A stretch of DNA of 64,000 nt from Sophora flavescens (GCA_030762895.1 CM061069.1:28153085-28217084), one strand, 5' to 3'; shown: positions 1 to 10,762, counted from the stretch's first letter. Notes: a model not told the origin generated them from the letters alone. Made by a program: numbers and translations.

Positions 1-2410
1 TGTGCTAAAACTTAACTTAGAACCAAAAGCCTATTGGAAAGCCCCCCAGAATCTAGAGGTAAACTGTGGGTCCCTATCTGACACTATAGAAGTAGGTATG
101 CCATGAAGCTTCACTATCTCCTTATTGTATAAGTCTGTTAACTTATTCAAACTATAGGTTGTCTTAATTGGCCAGAAGTGTGCAGACTTGGTCAACCTAT
201 CCATAATTACCCATATGGCATCTAAGCCCAAACGCGTCTTAGGTAACCCCATCACAAAGTCCATAGAAATTTTTTTTTTCCCACTTCCATTCTGGAATCT
301 CCAAGGACTGCAACAACCCCGAAGGCTTCTGATGTTCTATCTTAACCTTTTGGCACACTAAACACCTAGCTACGAAGCTAGCCACATCCTTCTTCATTCC
401 TGGCCACCAATACATCCTCTTAAGGTCTTGGTACATCTTAGTTATTCCAGGATGTATGGTAAAATTTCCCTTATGAGCTTCCTCTAATATCTTCTCTCTA
501 AGGCTCCCCTCCTTAGGAACAACGGTCTTATTCTTAAACTTCACTAGCCCATCAACAGACAACTCATAACCCTCTTGTCCCAACCGAGACTGCAACTCCT
601 GGTCTAAAAGTTGTTCCCGCCTAACCTCATCTCTAAGGTCACTATTAATTTCCAACCTATTCAACTTCAAGCTTAAGACATTTAAGGACACATCCAACAC
701 TTCCAGATTCATGTCCCTAAACTCTTCCATGAGGTTCAGCTCTTGCACCATCAAGCTTGACACGTGTAGGGACTTCCTACTCAGAGCATCTGCCACCACA
801 TTGGCCTTTCCCGGATGGTACTTTAACTCGAAGTCATAGTCCCTAAGGAACTCCATCCACCTTCGTTCTCTCATGTCCAACTCCTTCTGGTTGAACAGAC
901 ATTTAAGGCTCTTATGGTCACTAAACACTTCAAACCTTGCCCCATAAAGGTAATGCCTCCAAATCTTAAGGGCAAAACCACAGCTGCTAGCCCTAGGTCA
1001 TGGGTAGGGTAATTACCCTCACGTGGCCTAAGCTGTCTAGAGGCATATGCTATCACCTTGCCATCCTGCATTAAGACACATCCCAAGCCATTCTTAGATG
1101 CGTCGCAGTATACCACAAAACTCACTAAGGGATCCGGTATAGTTAAGACTGGTGATGACACCAATCTCCTCTTAAGCTCTTGGAACCCGTCCTCACACCC
1201 CTGGCCCTACACAAAAGGTTTCCCTTTCCTAGTCAATTGGGTCAAAGGTAAGGTTAATCTAGATAACCCCTCTATGAACTTCCTATAGTAACCAGCTAAG
1301 CCTAAGAAAGTTCTCACTTCGGCTACTGTCTTAGGTCGTTCCCATCCCAACACCGCATCAGCTTTAGAGGAATCAACCGCTACACCATCCTTTGAGATGG
1401 TGTGTCCTAAAAACTTTACCTCGTCTATCCAAAACTCACACTTCTCCGGTTTGGCATAAAGACGCTCGTCCCTCAAGATCCGCGACACCAACCTTAAGTG
1501 TTCTCCGTGTTCTTCGGGTGTCCTAGAGTATATTAGAACATCATCTATGAACATCACCACAGACCTGTCCAAAAAGGTCCCAAAGATCCGATTCATGTAG
1601 TCCATGGAACGGCTGGGGTGTTGGTCACGCCAAAGGGCATCACTACATACTCATAGTGTCTATACCTTGTCCTAAAGGCTGTCTCAGGAATGTCCTCATT
1701 CTTGACTCTAATTTGATGGTATCCCGATCTTAGATCTATTTTGGAAAACACTGACGCTCCCCTCAACTGGTCTAGGAGGTCATCTATCCTAGGCAAAGGA
1801 TATTTGTTCTTGATGGTTACCTTATTCAGTTGCCTATAGTCAACACACAACCTCATACTCCCATCTCTTTTCCTTCACTAGAAGTACCGGTGCTCCCCAA
1901 GGTGACACACTAGGCCTAATGAACCCCTTTTATAACATATCCTCTATCTGTTTCTTGAGCTCGCTCAACTCTAGAGGTGTTATCTTGTAAGGTGCTACAG
2001 ATATTAGTCTACTCTTTGACACTAGATCTATGCTAAACTCAACCCCCTATTGAAACTTGCGCATCATAGAGATAGTCGCTACATCATTGTCTGCCTCTAT
2101 AGTAGCAGTGAATGAGAGTATGTATCCTTGAGCTCTCTAAACCAAACACTTATCACAAGAAACGACAAATAAAATACGGGTCGACACCGAAAACCAAAAG
2201 ACATTGGATGTGAAGAGATAAGGATATTTTGTCAGTATACTTATGGCAATGAGTCTAGATGCCAATAAGTCAATACCAAGAATAACATACAATACATAGA
2301 TATAATAAGTTTGATATCATAAGGAGTGTCTTAATGCACAAGGAAACAATTTAAACAACCAATGGAAGAACAAGAATATCCCTATAGGAGTAGAAACATA
2401 TGAATCAAAG
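1..2410 (-). pseudogene. Decayed pol of chromovirus copy 1 (protease end, RT, RNase H, integrase start)
   Basis: Pol is readable in overlapping pieces. RT lies at about 1856-1207 with the CVDYRQLN block and the catalytic FIDD box. RNase H lies at 1164-871 with YCDAS, whose catalytic Asp is kept. The integrase HHCC finger lies at 928-239 (HPG and CLVC) and the start of the core at 264-31 (first Asp in TDFVMG context, second in VSDRD). A one-base loss near 1603 splits RT, a further frameshift lies near 1868, and a TAG sits at 31-33 where the paralogous frame expects Gln. About 2050-2400 is too diverged for a clean protease frame. Not functional as it stands; family assignment rests on the match to copy 2, which has a chromodomain. 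Confidence 0.88.
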
Positions 2411-2819
2411 GACCAATGAAAGATTGGTATCTCCGAATTTTCACACATAAAGGATGTACCAAGGAATGCGTTGCTCCTGAATCAGACAATCTAATAATTT
2501 TTTTTTTTAAAGAGTAGAAGAAATTCAGCCTCCTTCGGATCTGAGCTGCCTCTGAATGATGGCGGATTGTTCTTCTAGAATTCGAAAAACCCCACGTGTT
2601 AAGGGTCCTAGGTTGCCACCACTTCATTAGTGGTTGGCCTCCATTTCCTTTCAGTTGACGGAGAGTCTCCGTCTGCCCTTGCATAGCTCTGACTATACGA
2701 TCCAAAGCTGCTGCAAGTGCAACATTCGTCCCTCGCCTATTAGTCGCCATAAATCTGCTCACTACCAATGAAATACTGGGTTGATCAGGTCCAATATCCC
2801 AAAGAATAGCATACAACAT
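2382..2819 (-). pseudogene. gag N-terminus joined directly to a protease DSG motif
   Basis: A 145-residue open frame. Its first two thirds resemble the start of chromoviral gag (NRRGTNVALAAALDRIVRAM). It then runs straight into the aspartic protease motif DSGATHS without the capsid region or a CCHC zinc knuckle. Copy 2 has the same join, so the deletion happened before the copies spread. The ancestral frame is not fully kept: gag and protease only read through here because of small indels. Whether the fused product is made is unknown. Confidence 0.72.
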
Positions 2820-2902
2820 CTATAACTCTAACAAGCATCCTATGCGCCCAAGTTTTATTTGAGAAAAAGCCCCATTACCACAGTCCGATTTAGAATCGAA
2901 CT

Positions 2903-2914
2903 GCTCTGATACCA
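2903..2914 (-). other. Primer binding site, initiator tRNA-Met type (copy 1)
   Basis: The minus strand reads TGGTATCAGAGC, complementary to the 3' end of plant initiator tRNA-Met, four bases from the LTR end. It fixes the orientation of the element and the inner edge of the LTR. Confidence 0.93.
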
Positions 2915-3274
2915 TAAATGTAACGCCCTTCGTTACATTAGTGATCCCAAGATAAAATCAATAAAATATCCTTTAAAACATTTAATTAAAACATATATCT
3001 CATAACGAAAAATTAGAAAAACATTAAAGTCTGAAATGCCTCATATTAAATAATATAGTATTAAATTATCCATGTAATGAATATAGAAATAGATAAATAA
3101 ATAAATCAAAGCCTCAAAACTGGGCGTCTAACTACAATCCCAACGATAAATAATTGCGTCTAGCCACATACGGCTCCTTATTTAAGAACAGACTAACCAA
3201 ACTAGAAATATTATCTAATGGTGTCCACTAAGTCTTCACGATCTCTTCAGCCTCAATGACGTCCTCCTCGTGCT

Positions 3275-4162
3275 CTGAAAACAATGTTTAATAATGAGAT
3301 ATAAAATCCCAGTGAACAACAATACAGTTTTATAAAAACATTTTCGAAAATAGCATTGTTCTCAGCCGGTGCGGTAACCGGAAAAACTGTCCATGGTACC
3401 CGCTAATTTTTCAAAATAATATTTATAAAGAAAATACTTTTAACATTAATAATGAACTCATCTCAATACGTCACATTTCATATACCAGATAAATTCAAGT
3501 TTAATCCAAACGGTCCGAAAACCTCCTAATTAGATTGGCTTCTTCTTACATGCCATATATTCACACATCACACGACAATGGCGTCCCATTGCCCACCCCT
3601 ACTCACGAGGAGTGTTTCGATGTCACCCTCCTGTCGGGGACATTTCCATTTCGATACCTCCCATGTGCACATGGTGGTATTTCTCCTTTTTCGACACCCC
3701 AACCTGTGGCGGTGTTACTTTCGATACTCCTTTTTAGGTAGTATTACTCATTTTCGACATCCCAATTATATGGGGATGTTACATTCGATACCCCATTACG
3801 GTGGTATTACTTTTCGATACCCCTATCATAGGTGGTATTGCGGCAAACATCATACAACACATTACAATTCAAATATGTCATGTCACATACATGTAACAAG
3901 CTATTTTTCACGAATTAAACAAATAAATTTCCCCCAACAACAAGCAATCACGAATATCACAATATATCACAATAAGCATCTTACAACATCATTTAAAACA
4001 CATTCCTCTTTTTAACAAAAACCCCCAATTTTAGAAATTAGGTTACTGGCAGTATGCATCAAATCAATTAAAACCCCCAATTTCATGTAATAATTCATTG
4101 TCAACACAAACAATTATATATATATACCATGGAAAGGGTTCGTAAAAAGTATTGTTACTCAC
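3275..4162 (-). other. Putative leader intron within the LTR (copy 1)
   Basis: On the minus strand TTCGAGAG is followed by GTGAGTAAC (donor GT at 4162-4161). About 888 nt later TTGTTTTCAG is followed by AGCACGAGG (acceptor AG at 3276-3275). Both ends fit plant splice consensus and recur at matching places in the LTRs of copy 2 (19568 to 18638; 25339 to 24407). The hairpin array lies inside. Splicing is inferred only from sequence. Confidence 0.4.
3617..3840. repeat. Array of seven short hairpins with covarying stems (copy 1)
   Basis: Seven units, 29-40 bp apart, each begin with TCGA (3617, 3651, 3691, 3721, 3754, 3785, 3814). Each has a 5-bp stem that starts on the A of TCGA: ATGTC/GACAT (3620, 3639), ATACC/GGTAT (3654, 3676), ACACC/GGTGT (3694, 3711), ATACT/AGTAT (3724, 3740), ACATC/GATGT (3757, 3775), ATACC/GGTAT (3788, 3803) and ATACC/GGTAT (3817, 3834). 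Stem sequence changes between units while pairing is kept. Unit 2 also has a perfect 14-bp palindromic core (CCATGTGCACATGG). Function unknown. Confidence 0.85.
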
Positions 4163-4686
4163 CTCTCGAAGACCTCCACTGTGCTCTAAAAATTATTCAT
4201 GATAAGGATTTGTGCTTCCCTAAAAATTCCCCTCCCGTTTGGTGGCGTTCTAGGATCTATGTCGTTATGGCTATACTGGCAAAGGAAGGATGGATCAGGC
4301 GAAAATGGTAAACCCTGTGCGGCGCTCACGTTACTCTCCTTTTGTTACTATTCCACTATATGTGTATATACATCAGCGCAGGGTTTGCTCCCTTGTTTTC
4401 TTCTCTCTTTTTTTTTTTTTTTTCTTTATGCTTGGGCTTAACGCCCAAGTGTCTCTCCTCTTCCTTTTTTTTATTTATAATAATGTACATATATATATAT
4501 ATATAATTTTGCATTTTCTATAATAGTTAATAAATTGCAATGAATCTTTATACCATCACTTCTTTACACTTAATCTCTCATTTATATTTTATTTGCACTA
4601 CACTTTTTAAATAACTTAATATTATTATTATTATTATTTATTTTATTTTTTTCAAATTAATTATGTTAGAATTTTAGGATGTTACA

Positions 4687-5002
4687 TGATAGCTGTTGTG
4701 CACAGGTTTTATGGATGAAATAACAATTAGTTGATTATGGTGTACCACTAAACCAAGTTCCTATTAGATGTGACAATACAAGTGCAATTAACCTAACTAA
4801 GAATCCCATAATGCACTCTAGAACTAAACACATAGAAATCAGACATCACTTCATTAGAGATCATATTCAAAGTAGAGAGTTTGAGATTGAATATGTTGAT
4901 ACAACTAAACAACTAGCTGATATCTTTACCAAGCCCTTGAACAAGGAAAGCTTCTTTTTCATTAGAAGAGAATTGGGCACAATCGATCAATCCTATATCT
5001 AA
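4687..5002 (+). pseudogene. C-terminal RNase H of a Sirevirus-like Copia polyprotein, 5' truncated
   Basis: The open frame covers the last ~100 residues of a Copia pol, with RCDNTSAINL, TKHIEIRHHFIRDH and the near-terminal ADIFTKPL block, ending at the stop near 5000-5002. The rest is cut off at 4686 by chromovirus copy 1 and should continue left of the window. The downstream purine tract and long LTR at 5491 suggest a Sirevirus (SIRE/Maximus) type. Confidence 0.88.
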
Positions 5003-5490
5003 TCTCTAAAGAAACAGAAGAAAATCAACAAGGGGAGGAAAATTAGATAGACGCACTTATTCTTTGATTTGTCCCTGCACCTATCCCTCTATTATGAACA
5101 ATTTTATATGGTATGTTTGAATGATTAAATGCTTACCTTCTCTATTGCTTTGAATGTTTCTTTTCTTTACCTTTTTTATGATGCCAAAAGGAGGAGGAAA
5201 AAGTATGATATGGAGAAAGGGAATAATAACAAATTATACATGAAAAAATGTATGATATAGAGAAAAGGGTAATAACGAATTATACATGCATATGTTGAGG
5301 GGGAGCTTAGGAGCTAATAAACTTACATGATTAATGGGAAGTAAATCAAATTATGCTCTGTTAATATTTTTTTTGCTCTGATATACTTCTGCTCTGACTG
5401 CTTTGATACCATGATATAAATCGTCTGCTACACTTATACTCTGATCTTATAATTTGTTAAAAGGTTTGTCATAATCAAAAAGGGGGAGAT
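5003..5490 (+). other. Copia 3' untranslated region with polypurine tract
   Basis: Non-coding sequence between the pol stop and the 3' LTR. It contains an imperfect direct duplication of about 45 bp (around 5200-5285, unit starting GTATGATATRGAG). It ends in the polypurine tract AAAAAGGGGGAGA (about 5477-5489), the start site for plus-strand DNA synthesis, directly before TGTTAG. No envelope-like frame is present. Confidence 0.75.
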
Positions 5491-7135
5491 TGTTAGACTC
5501 AATGACTTAGAGATTTTGATATATGACAAATACAACTTAATCTGTATGCAAGTGTTTTAGTGTCAAATTAGCAAAGACAGGTATCAAGCAGTAATCAACA
5601 AGTTCAGTGAGCAATCATAGCAGAATATTCAAGGAAGAACTTGGAGTAATCAAAGAGCAAAGACAGATATCAAAGGATCATCAAGACAAGAGCATAAAGG
5701 AGAAATTAGATTTAAGTCTTAGATGATTTGTAAGAGATGAAATCTCTTATTCACAAAAAGCTCATTTGAAAAGATGCATGAAGAAAATCATTTTTTCATA
5801 ACCTGCATTAAAAGGAATAAGTTTTTGTTAATGAAAATGATTTTTGGAAATAAGATTTCAGAAGCGCTCGTCCAACACTGAAGCGCTCGTCCAATAAAGT
5901 GATAAAAGCTGGCATCAATAAAGTGATAAAAGCTGGCGTCCAATAAGGTGATAAAAGCTGGCATCCAATAAGGTGATAAAAACGGGTCCAATAAAGTGAA
6001 ACAAGCGCTCGTCCAACTAAAGTGACAGAAGCGCTCGTCCACTAAAGTGGCATATGGATCTCGTCCACCATATGGAGCTCGTCTACTAGCCCGTCCGAAT
6101 GTAAAATCTTAATGGCTAGATGGACGCGAATTCTATAAGAACTATCAGAATCTTATTTCTAGAACGAGAATCAAGAAAACAGATTCTGTTAATCAGATCC
6201 AAATCTGTTTTGATTGATCCCAACGACTATAACTTGTTTTCTATAGAAAGAGGGATCAAAGGAACACTTTTACGAATAACATCGATCATAACATATCACA
6301 GTTTTACGAAAACATTTTGAAAAATCAATTATGAAAATCATTCATCTTCTTTCTTGAGCTTACTGTGAAAAGAGTGTTTCAATACTCATAAGTGCTTCAA
6401 TTTGTTTATCTGACTATTGAGAGTTAGGAATCAACTTTTGTTTTACTTTTCGATTGTAAAGAGAGAGGGAGTTTCTCTGAGTGATTAGGGTGAGGTATCC
6501 CTAAGGTTGAAAATTGAGGCTCTTTACAAGAGTGTGGTATCTCGAGGTGAAGGAGTGCTCTGTGGTGTAAAGGTTTTTCTAGCTACCTGGCAAAGCTTAT
6601 GTGTTAGTGTGTGAAATCCCACAGATAGAGTGGGGACTGGATGTAGGTCACGGTGGAGGTGACTGAACCAGGATAAATCTAGTTGTGTGGTATCCGTAAA
6701 CTCAAACTCCTTACTTTCTGTTTATGATCAAGAACCTGCGATTTTGATGTTTAAAGTTCAATATAATTTCTGTTCTTGATCTGTATAAACTATATTGAAA
6801 TCTGAGTTCGATTGTAATCAAGTTTGTGTTATCTGCGTTTAAAACTGAGTTGATCAAAACCATTCTTGATTACTGAAACTGAACTATTAATGAATTATTG
6901 AACCTGAATCTATTCTCTATTAATTCTGAATTAATCTTTCTTATCTTCATCATCTTCCAATTCAAGATTTTATATAAACCCTTCATTGGTTTTGTAAAAG
7001 ATCCTGAGGCTACAAATCCGCAACTTTGATTTGAAAAGTTTTAAAAGGTAAACATTTTTTAAGAAGACTCAATTCACCCCCCCCCCCCCCCTCCCCTCCC
7101 CTCTTGAGTCGTTGAAGCCAAAACAACAAATAACA
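5491..7135 (+). repeat. 3' LTR of the Sirevirus-like Copia (~1.64 kb)
   Basis: It starts TGTTAGACTC just after the polypurine tract and ends close to TAACA at 7131-7135, giving TGTTA/TAACA inverted ends; an end at 7128 is also possible. It contains a GC-richer minisatellite (5862-6098) and, near the end, a long C-rich run (about 7078-7102). The Athila 3' region begins directly after it, so this Copia truncates or interrupts Athila. Confidence 0.78.
5862..6098. repeat. Degenerate minisatellite inside the Copia LTR
   Basis: About ten units of roughly 20-28 bp built from GCGCTCGTCCA and ATAAAGTGATAAAAGCTGG. Outer units keep GCGCTCGTCC while central units carry GCTGGCATCC, and later ones gain ATATGGAGCTCGTC. 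It forces an open minus frame with repeated residues (5788-6042), which is not a gene. Confidence 0.8.
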
Positions 7136-7315
7136 CTAACTAAACTAATTAAAATTAAATAAAACTAATTAACTGAAATTAAATGACAAAGCAAAGGATA
7201 TAAAGCTGGGCTGCCTCCCAGTAGCGCTTGGTTTAACTTCCTCAGCCTGACTCCACACTTGTGACTAAGCGTCTGAGAGATGGCTGATGACCTTCATTCT
7301 TGCACAAGGCTCACC
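7136..7315 (-). other. Athila non-coding region downstream of integrase
   Basis: AT-rich sequence followed (minus strand) by the integrase stop region and a GGGAGGCAGCCC block. No envelope-like frame is seen in this short remainder. The left edge is where the Copia LTR begins. Confidence 0.5.
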
Positions 7316-8400
7316 CTAATATTGCTTCAAACTTTTGCCATTTACTTTGAAATCTCTTCCAGAGCTTTCATCCAACAAATCCACAGCTCCATGAAGGTAT
7401 ACCTTGACCAATTTGAAAGATCCAGTCCACATTGACTTCAATTTCCCTGGGAACAATTTTAATTTGGAGTTGATCAATAGCACTTGAATGCCTTCAACTA
7501 GTTCTCTGGGCTGGATTCTCTGGTCATGCCAGGCCTTGACCTTGCTCTTGTATTCTTCAACATTTTCATAAGCAAAGATCCTAATCTCTTCAAGTTCATT
7601 CAGCTGCAACAGTCTTGCCTCTCCAACTGCTAGTACATCAAAATTCAACTTCTTTATGTCCCAGAATGCCTTGTGTTTCAGCTCTATTGGTAAATGGAAA
7701 GCTTTGCCATAAAGCAATCTCTAAGGGAACATACCAATGGGGGTCTTGAAAGCAGCCCTGTAGGCCCAGAGAGCATCATCTAAGTGTAAAGACCAATCCT
7801 TCCTAGAAGGATTCACCATCTTCTCAAGGATTCTTTTGATCTCTCTATTGGACACTTCAACTTGACCACTTGTCTGAGGGTGACAGGAAGTGTCCACCTT
7901 GTGTTTCACTCCATATTTTGCAAGCAAGTTGGCAAACCGCTTGTTGCAATAATGAGAGCCTTCATCACTGATTATAGCTCTGGGAATACCAAAACTGGTG
8001 AAAATATTCTTGTGTAGGAACTTTGTCGGTACTTTGGCATCATTGGAGGGCAAGGTTACTGCTTCCACCCATTTGGAGACATAGTCTACTGCAATTAAGA
8101 TGTAAGCATTTCCATAGGACACAGGGAAGGGTCCTATGAAGTCTATTCCCCACACATCAAACAATTCAATCTCCAAAATGGTGTTAAGTGGAAGTTCTTG
8201 TCTGCTGGAAATAGTTCCCACCCTGACATCTATCACAATTCTTGGCATACTCTTGAGCATCTTTGAACAAAGTAGGCCAAAAGTACCCTGATTGTAGGAC
8301 CTTTGCAGTAGTTCTTTTTCCTCCAAAGTGACCAACATGAGGGGCAACATGGCAATCACTAAGGATATCTTGCATTTCTTCCTCAGCAACACATCTCCTC
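7316..8400 (-). pseudogene. Athila integrase core and C-terminal region
   Basis: Read leftward, the core has its first Asp in DVWGIDFIGPFP, its second in ISDEGSHYCN and its Glu in QVEVSNREIKRILEK, so the DDE triad is present. It is followed by ALWAYRAAFKTPIGM. A stop or frame break near 7717-7721 separates this from the C-terminal part (7717-7316) with the Athila-typical YGKAFHLPIELKHKAFWDIK stretch and WTGSFKLVKVY. Normally this enzyme inserts element cDNA; here it is broken into at least two frames. Confidence 0.87.
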
Positions 8401-9110
8401 ATGATCTGATCTTGGCATCTTTTATACAGGAAGTGTTCATCCCAGTAAAAATGCTTAGCTTGATGCAAAAACCTCCTTTTCTGTTGAGAGTTCATTTCCA
8501 CTGGAATTACCCCACTTACCAGAAAGTTCACCATGTCTGTGTACCAGGGTGCTGCAGCATCTTCTATCAGCAAAAGGTGTTCATCAGGGAAATTTTCTTT
8601 GATTTCTATTTGAGGTTGTGCTTCTTTTTCTTCAACAATTCTGGACAGATGATCAGCTACTTGATTCTCAATACCTTTCTTGTCGTTAATCTCCAAATCA
8701 AATTCTTGAAGTTGTAGCACCCATCTGATAAGCCTTGGCTTTGCATTCTTCTTGTCAATAAGATACTTGATGGCTGTATGATCTATGTACACCACAACTT
8801 TGGTTCCCACCAGATAAGTTCCGAACTTGTTAAAATCAAACACAACTGCTAGCAACTCCTTTTATGTAGTAGTGTAATTGACCTGAGCATCAATGAGAGT
8901 CTTGCTAGCATATTAGATAGTATGGAAAATCTTGTTATGCCTTTGACCTAGCACAACGCCCACTGCAAAATCACTTGCATCACACATCAACTCAAATGGC
9001 CTCTCCAAATCTGGAGCTACTATCACAGGGGCAGTAATCAAAGCCTGCTTCAAAGTTTCAAAAGCTGATAGGCACTCATATGTGAAGTTGAATGCACTAT
9101 CATGCTCCAA
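8184..9110 (-). pseudogene. Athila RNase H and integrase zinc finger
   Basis: The first piece (9110-8913) has the RNase H start ELMCDASDFAVGVVLGQ. A TAG-type break at about 8910 follows. The second piece (8855-8184) holds the rest of RNase H (VVYIDHTAIKYLIDKK; VADHLSRI) and the integrase HHCC finger (HVAPHVGHFGG, then CDRC). The end overlaps the integrase-core frame at 8392-8184 in another phase, which marks a frameshift. Confidence 0.86.
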
Positions 9111-9163
9111 AGAATTTGGACAAGTGGTTTGGATATTTTGGAAAAAACTTTGATGAATCTCCT

Positions 9164-9870
9164 TTAAAATCCATCATGGCCTAGAAAAATTATGATGCCC
9201 TTGACAGAGTTAGGAGGGGGAAGTTTTTCAATCACCTCAATCTTAGCTTTGTCAACCTCTAAGCCCTTCTTTGACACTTTGTAGCCCAAGACAATGCTTT
9301 CCTTGACCATCAAATGACATTTTTCCCAATTCAAGACTAAATTGGTTTCTTCACGTCTGTCCAGCACCTGCTCTAAGTTGTTCAAGCATCCCATGAATGA
9401 ATCCCCAAATACTGAAAAATCATCTAAGAAAATCCCCATAGTTTTCTCAATGAAATCTGAAAAGATAACCATCATGCATCTCTGAAAAGTTGCTGGAGCA
9501 TTGCAGAGCCCAAAAGGCATTCTTCTGGAGGCAAATGTACCATATGGATAGGTGAAGGTGGTCTTCTGCTGATCTTCTGGTGCCACTGCTATCTGATTAT
9601 AGCCTGAATAACCATCTAGGAAGCAATAAAATTCTCTCCCAGACAACCTATCAAGCATCTGATCAATGAATGGCAATGGAAAATGATCCTTCCTTGTGGC
9701 CTTATTCAGCTTTCTGTAATCCATGCAGATTCTCCACCCTGTGACTGTTCTTGTGGGAATAAGTTCATTCTTTTCTTTCTTCACTATAGTGACTCCTCCT
9801 TTCTTTGGAACACAATGCACAGGGCTAACCCACACACTATCTGAAATGGGGTAAATGATTCATGTATCAA
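9164..9870 (-). pseudogene. Athila reverse transcriptase
   Basis: The frame 9835-9164 spans most RT fingers and palm: WVSPVHCVPKKGG, CMDYRKLNKATRKDHFPLPF, FLDGYSGYNQI, MPFGLCNAPATFQRC and a catalytic box FLDD (DDFSV) in place of the usual FMDD/YMDD. It ends in a frame break near 9164; thumb and connection continue in other frames. Both catalytic Asp residues of the box are present. Confidence 0.9.
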
Positions 9871-10369
9871 GCCATTTGATGATTTCTTTCTTCACTACTT
9901 CTTTCATTATTGGATTTAATATTCTCTGGCCTTCAATGCAATTCTTGGCATTTTCTTCCAACGGGATTCTGTGCATACAAAGACTAGGAGTAATACCTCT
10001 GATATCTGCCATTTGCCATCCAATATCCTTCTTGTGCCTCTTCAAAACTGAAAGGAGACTATCTTCCTAAGCAAAAGTTAAGAAGGAAGAAATGATGATG
10101 GGAAGAGTTTCCTATTCTCCAAGATAGGCATATTTTAGATGAGAAGGTAGTTGCTTCAGTTCAAGGGTGGGAGGTCTTTCAATAGAGGGAACATTCTCCT
10201 TGAAGGTGTCTGCAGTTAACTCCAAAGATTCATATTTTCTGATCCAAGATCTTTGTGCCAACTTCTCTTCAACTAAGATCTTCAGCTCTTCATTTCCAAA
10301 ATCAGTTTCATCATACATTTCAAATTTTGGTTCCACGCTTTGCCTTGCTACTAAAAGTTGCTCTTGCAC
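9860..10369 (-). pseudogene. Athila region between protease and RT
   Basis: Two open pieces (10369-10112 and 10045-9860) contain the linker (RPPTLELKQLPSHLKYAYLGE) and the RT N-terminus (GWQMADIRGITPSLCMHRI), typical of the approach to RT in Athila. Stops near 10110 and 10050 separate the pieces. Confidence 0.8.
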
Positions 10370-10375
10370 AAGGGA

Positions 10376-10762
10376 TTAAATATCAGTAATAACAGAATAG
10401 CTTTCGATCTCTTCATCAAGATATTGCATCGCATTAAAGACATTGAAAGTAACTTGCTGGTCATTTACCCTCATAGTAAGCTCTCCTTTCTGCACATCTA
10501 TCAATGTTCTTCCAGTTGCCATAAAGGGTCTTCCAAGGGTGATTGGTACTTCCTTATCAGCCTCAAAGTCAAGGATAATAACGTCTACTGGAAAAATAGA
10601 TCTGTCTACTTTGATTAGGACATCCTCAATCTTTCCTTCTTGGTAAGCAATGGATCTATCAGGAAGTTGCAAAGTCACGGTGGTAGGCCTGGATTCACCA
10701 ATTCTCAGTTGCTTGAAAATGGACATAGGCATTAGATTAATGATGGCCCCAAGATCACACAA
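10376..10762 (-). pseudogene. Athila aspartic protease
   Basis: The frame begins CDLGAIINLMPMSIF, where the usual active site Asp-Ser/Thr-Gly-Ala reads DLGA, as in many Athila copies. It continues with PTTVTLQLPDRSIAYQEG and the second conserved block TLGRPFMATGRTLIDV. In the family it cleaves the gag-pol polyprotein. Confidence 0.85.

Larger units (their letters stand above)
1..4686 (-). mobile_element. Chromovirus (Tekay/Del-like Ty3-Gypsy), copy 1, 3' part outside window
   Basis: A minus-strand LTR retrotransposon entering from the left edge. In element order it has a 5' LTR (4686 to 2919), an initiator-Met primer site, a short gag remnant fused to protease, then RT, RNase H and the integrase zinc finger and core. 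The rest of integrase, the chromodomain and the 3' LTR lie left of base 1. It is collinear and very similar to the complete copy at 18262-25876. It is inserted in the RNase H region of a plus-strand Copia that resumes at 4687, so it is younger than that Copia. The target duplication partner of 4687-4691 lies outside the window. Confidence 0.93.
2919..4686 (-). repeat. 5' LTR of chromovirus copy 1 (1768 bp)
   Basis: The boundaries are TGTAAC at 2919 and GTTACA at 4686, the usual TG...CA ends with inverted repeats. It is almost the same as the LTR pair at 18262-20204 and 24045-25876, apart from TA-repeat length. It holds the hairpin array (3617-3840), a CCGG stem at 3366-3381, a donor-like motif at 4161-4172 and an acceptor-like site near 3275. 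A TA-rich block near 4490-4506 could be the TATA region of U3. Confidence 0.95.

Noticed and set aside
3578..4015. 145-residue plus-strand open frame with repeated FRHPN-like blocks (also 18905-19258 and 24713-25030)
   Set aside because: It is the hairpin array read as protein; it lies in LTRs, opposite to the element strand, and the repeat period explains the apparent protein repeats.
5788..6042. Minus-strand open frame with FYHFID-like repeats
   Set aside because: Minisatellite within the Copia LTR, opposite to the element.
8328..8717. 129-residue plus-strand open frame
   Set aside because: Shadow of the Athila RNase H and integrase on the minus strand.
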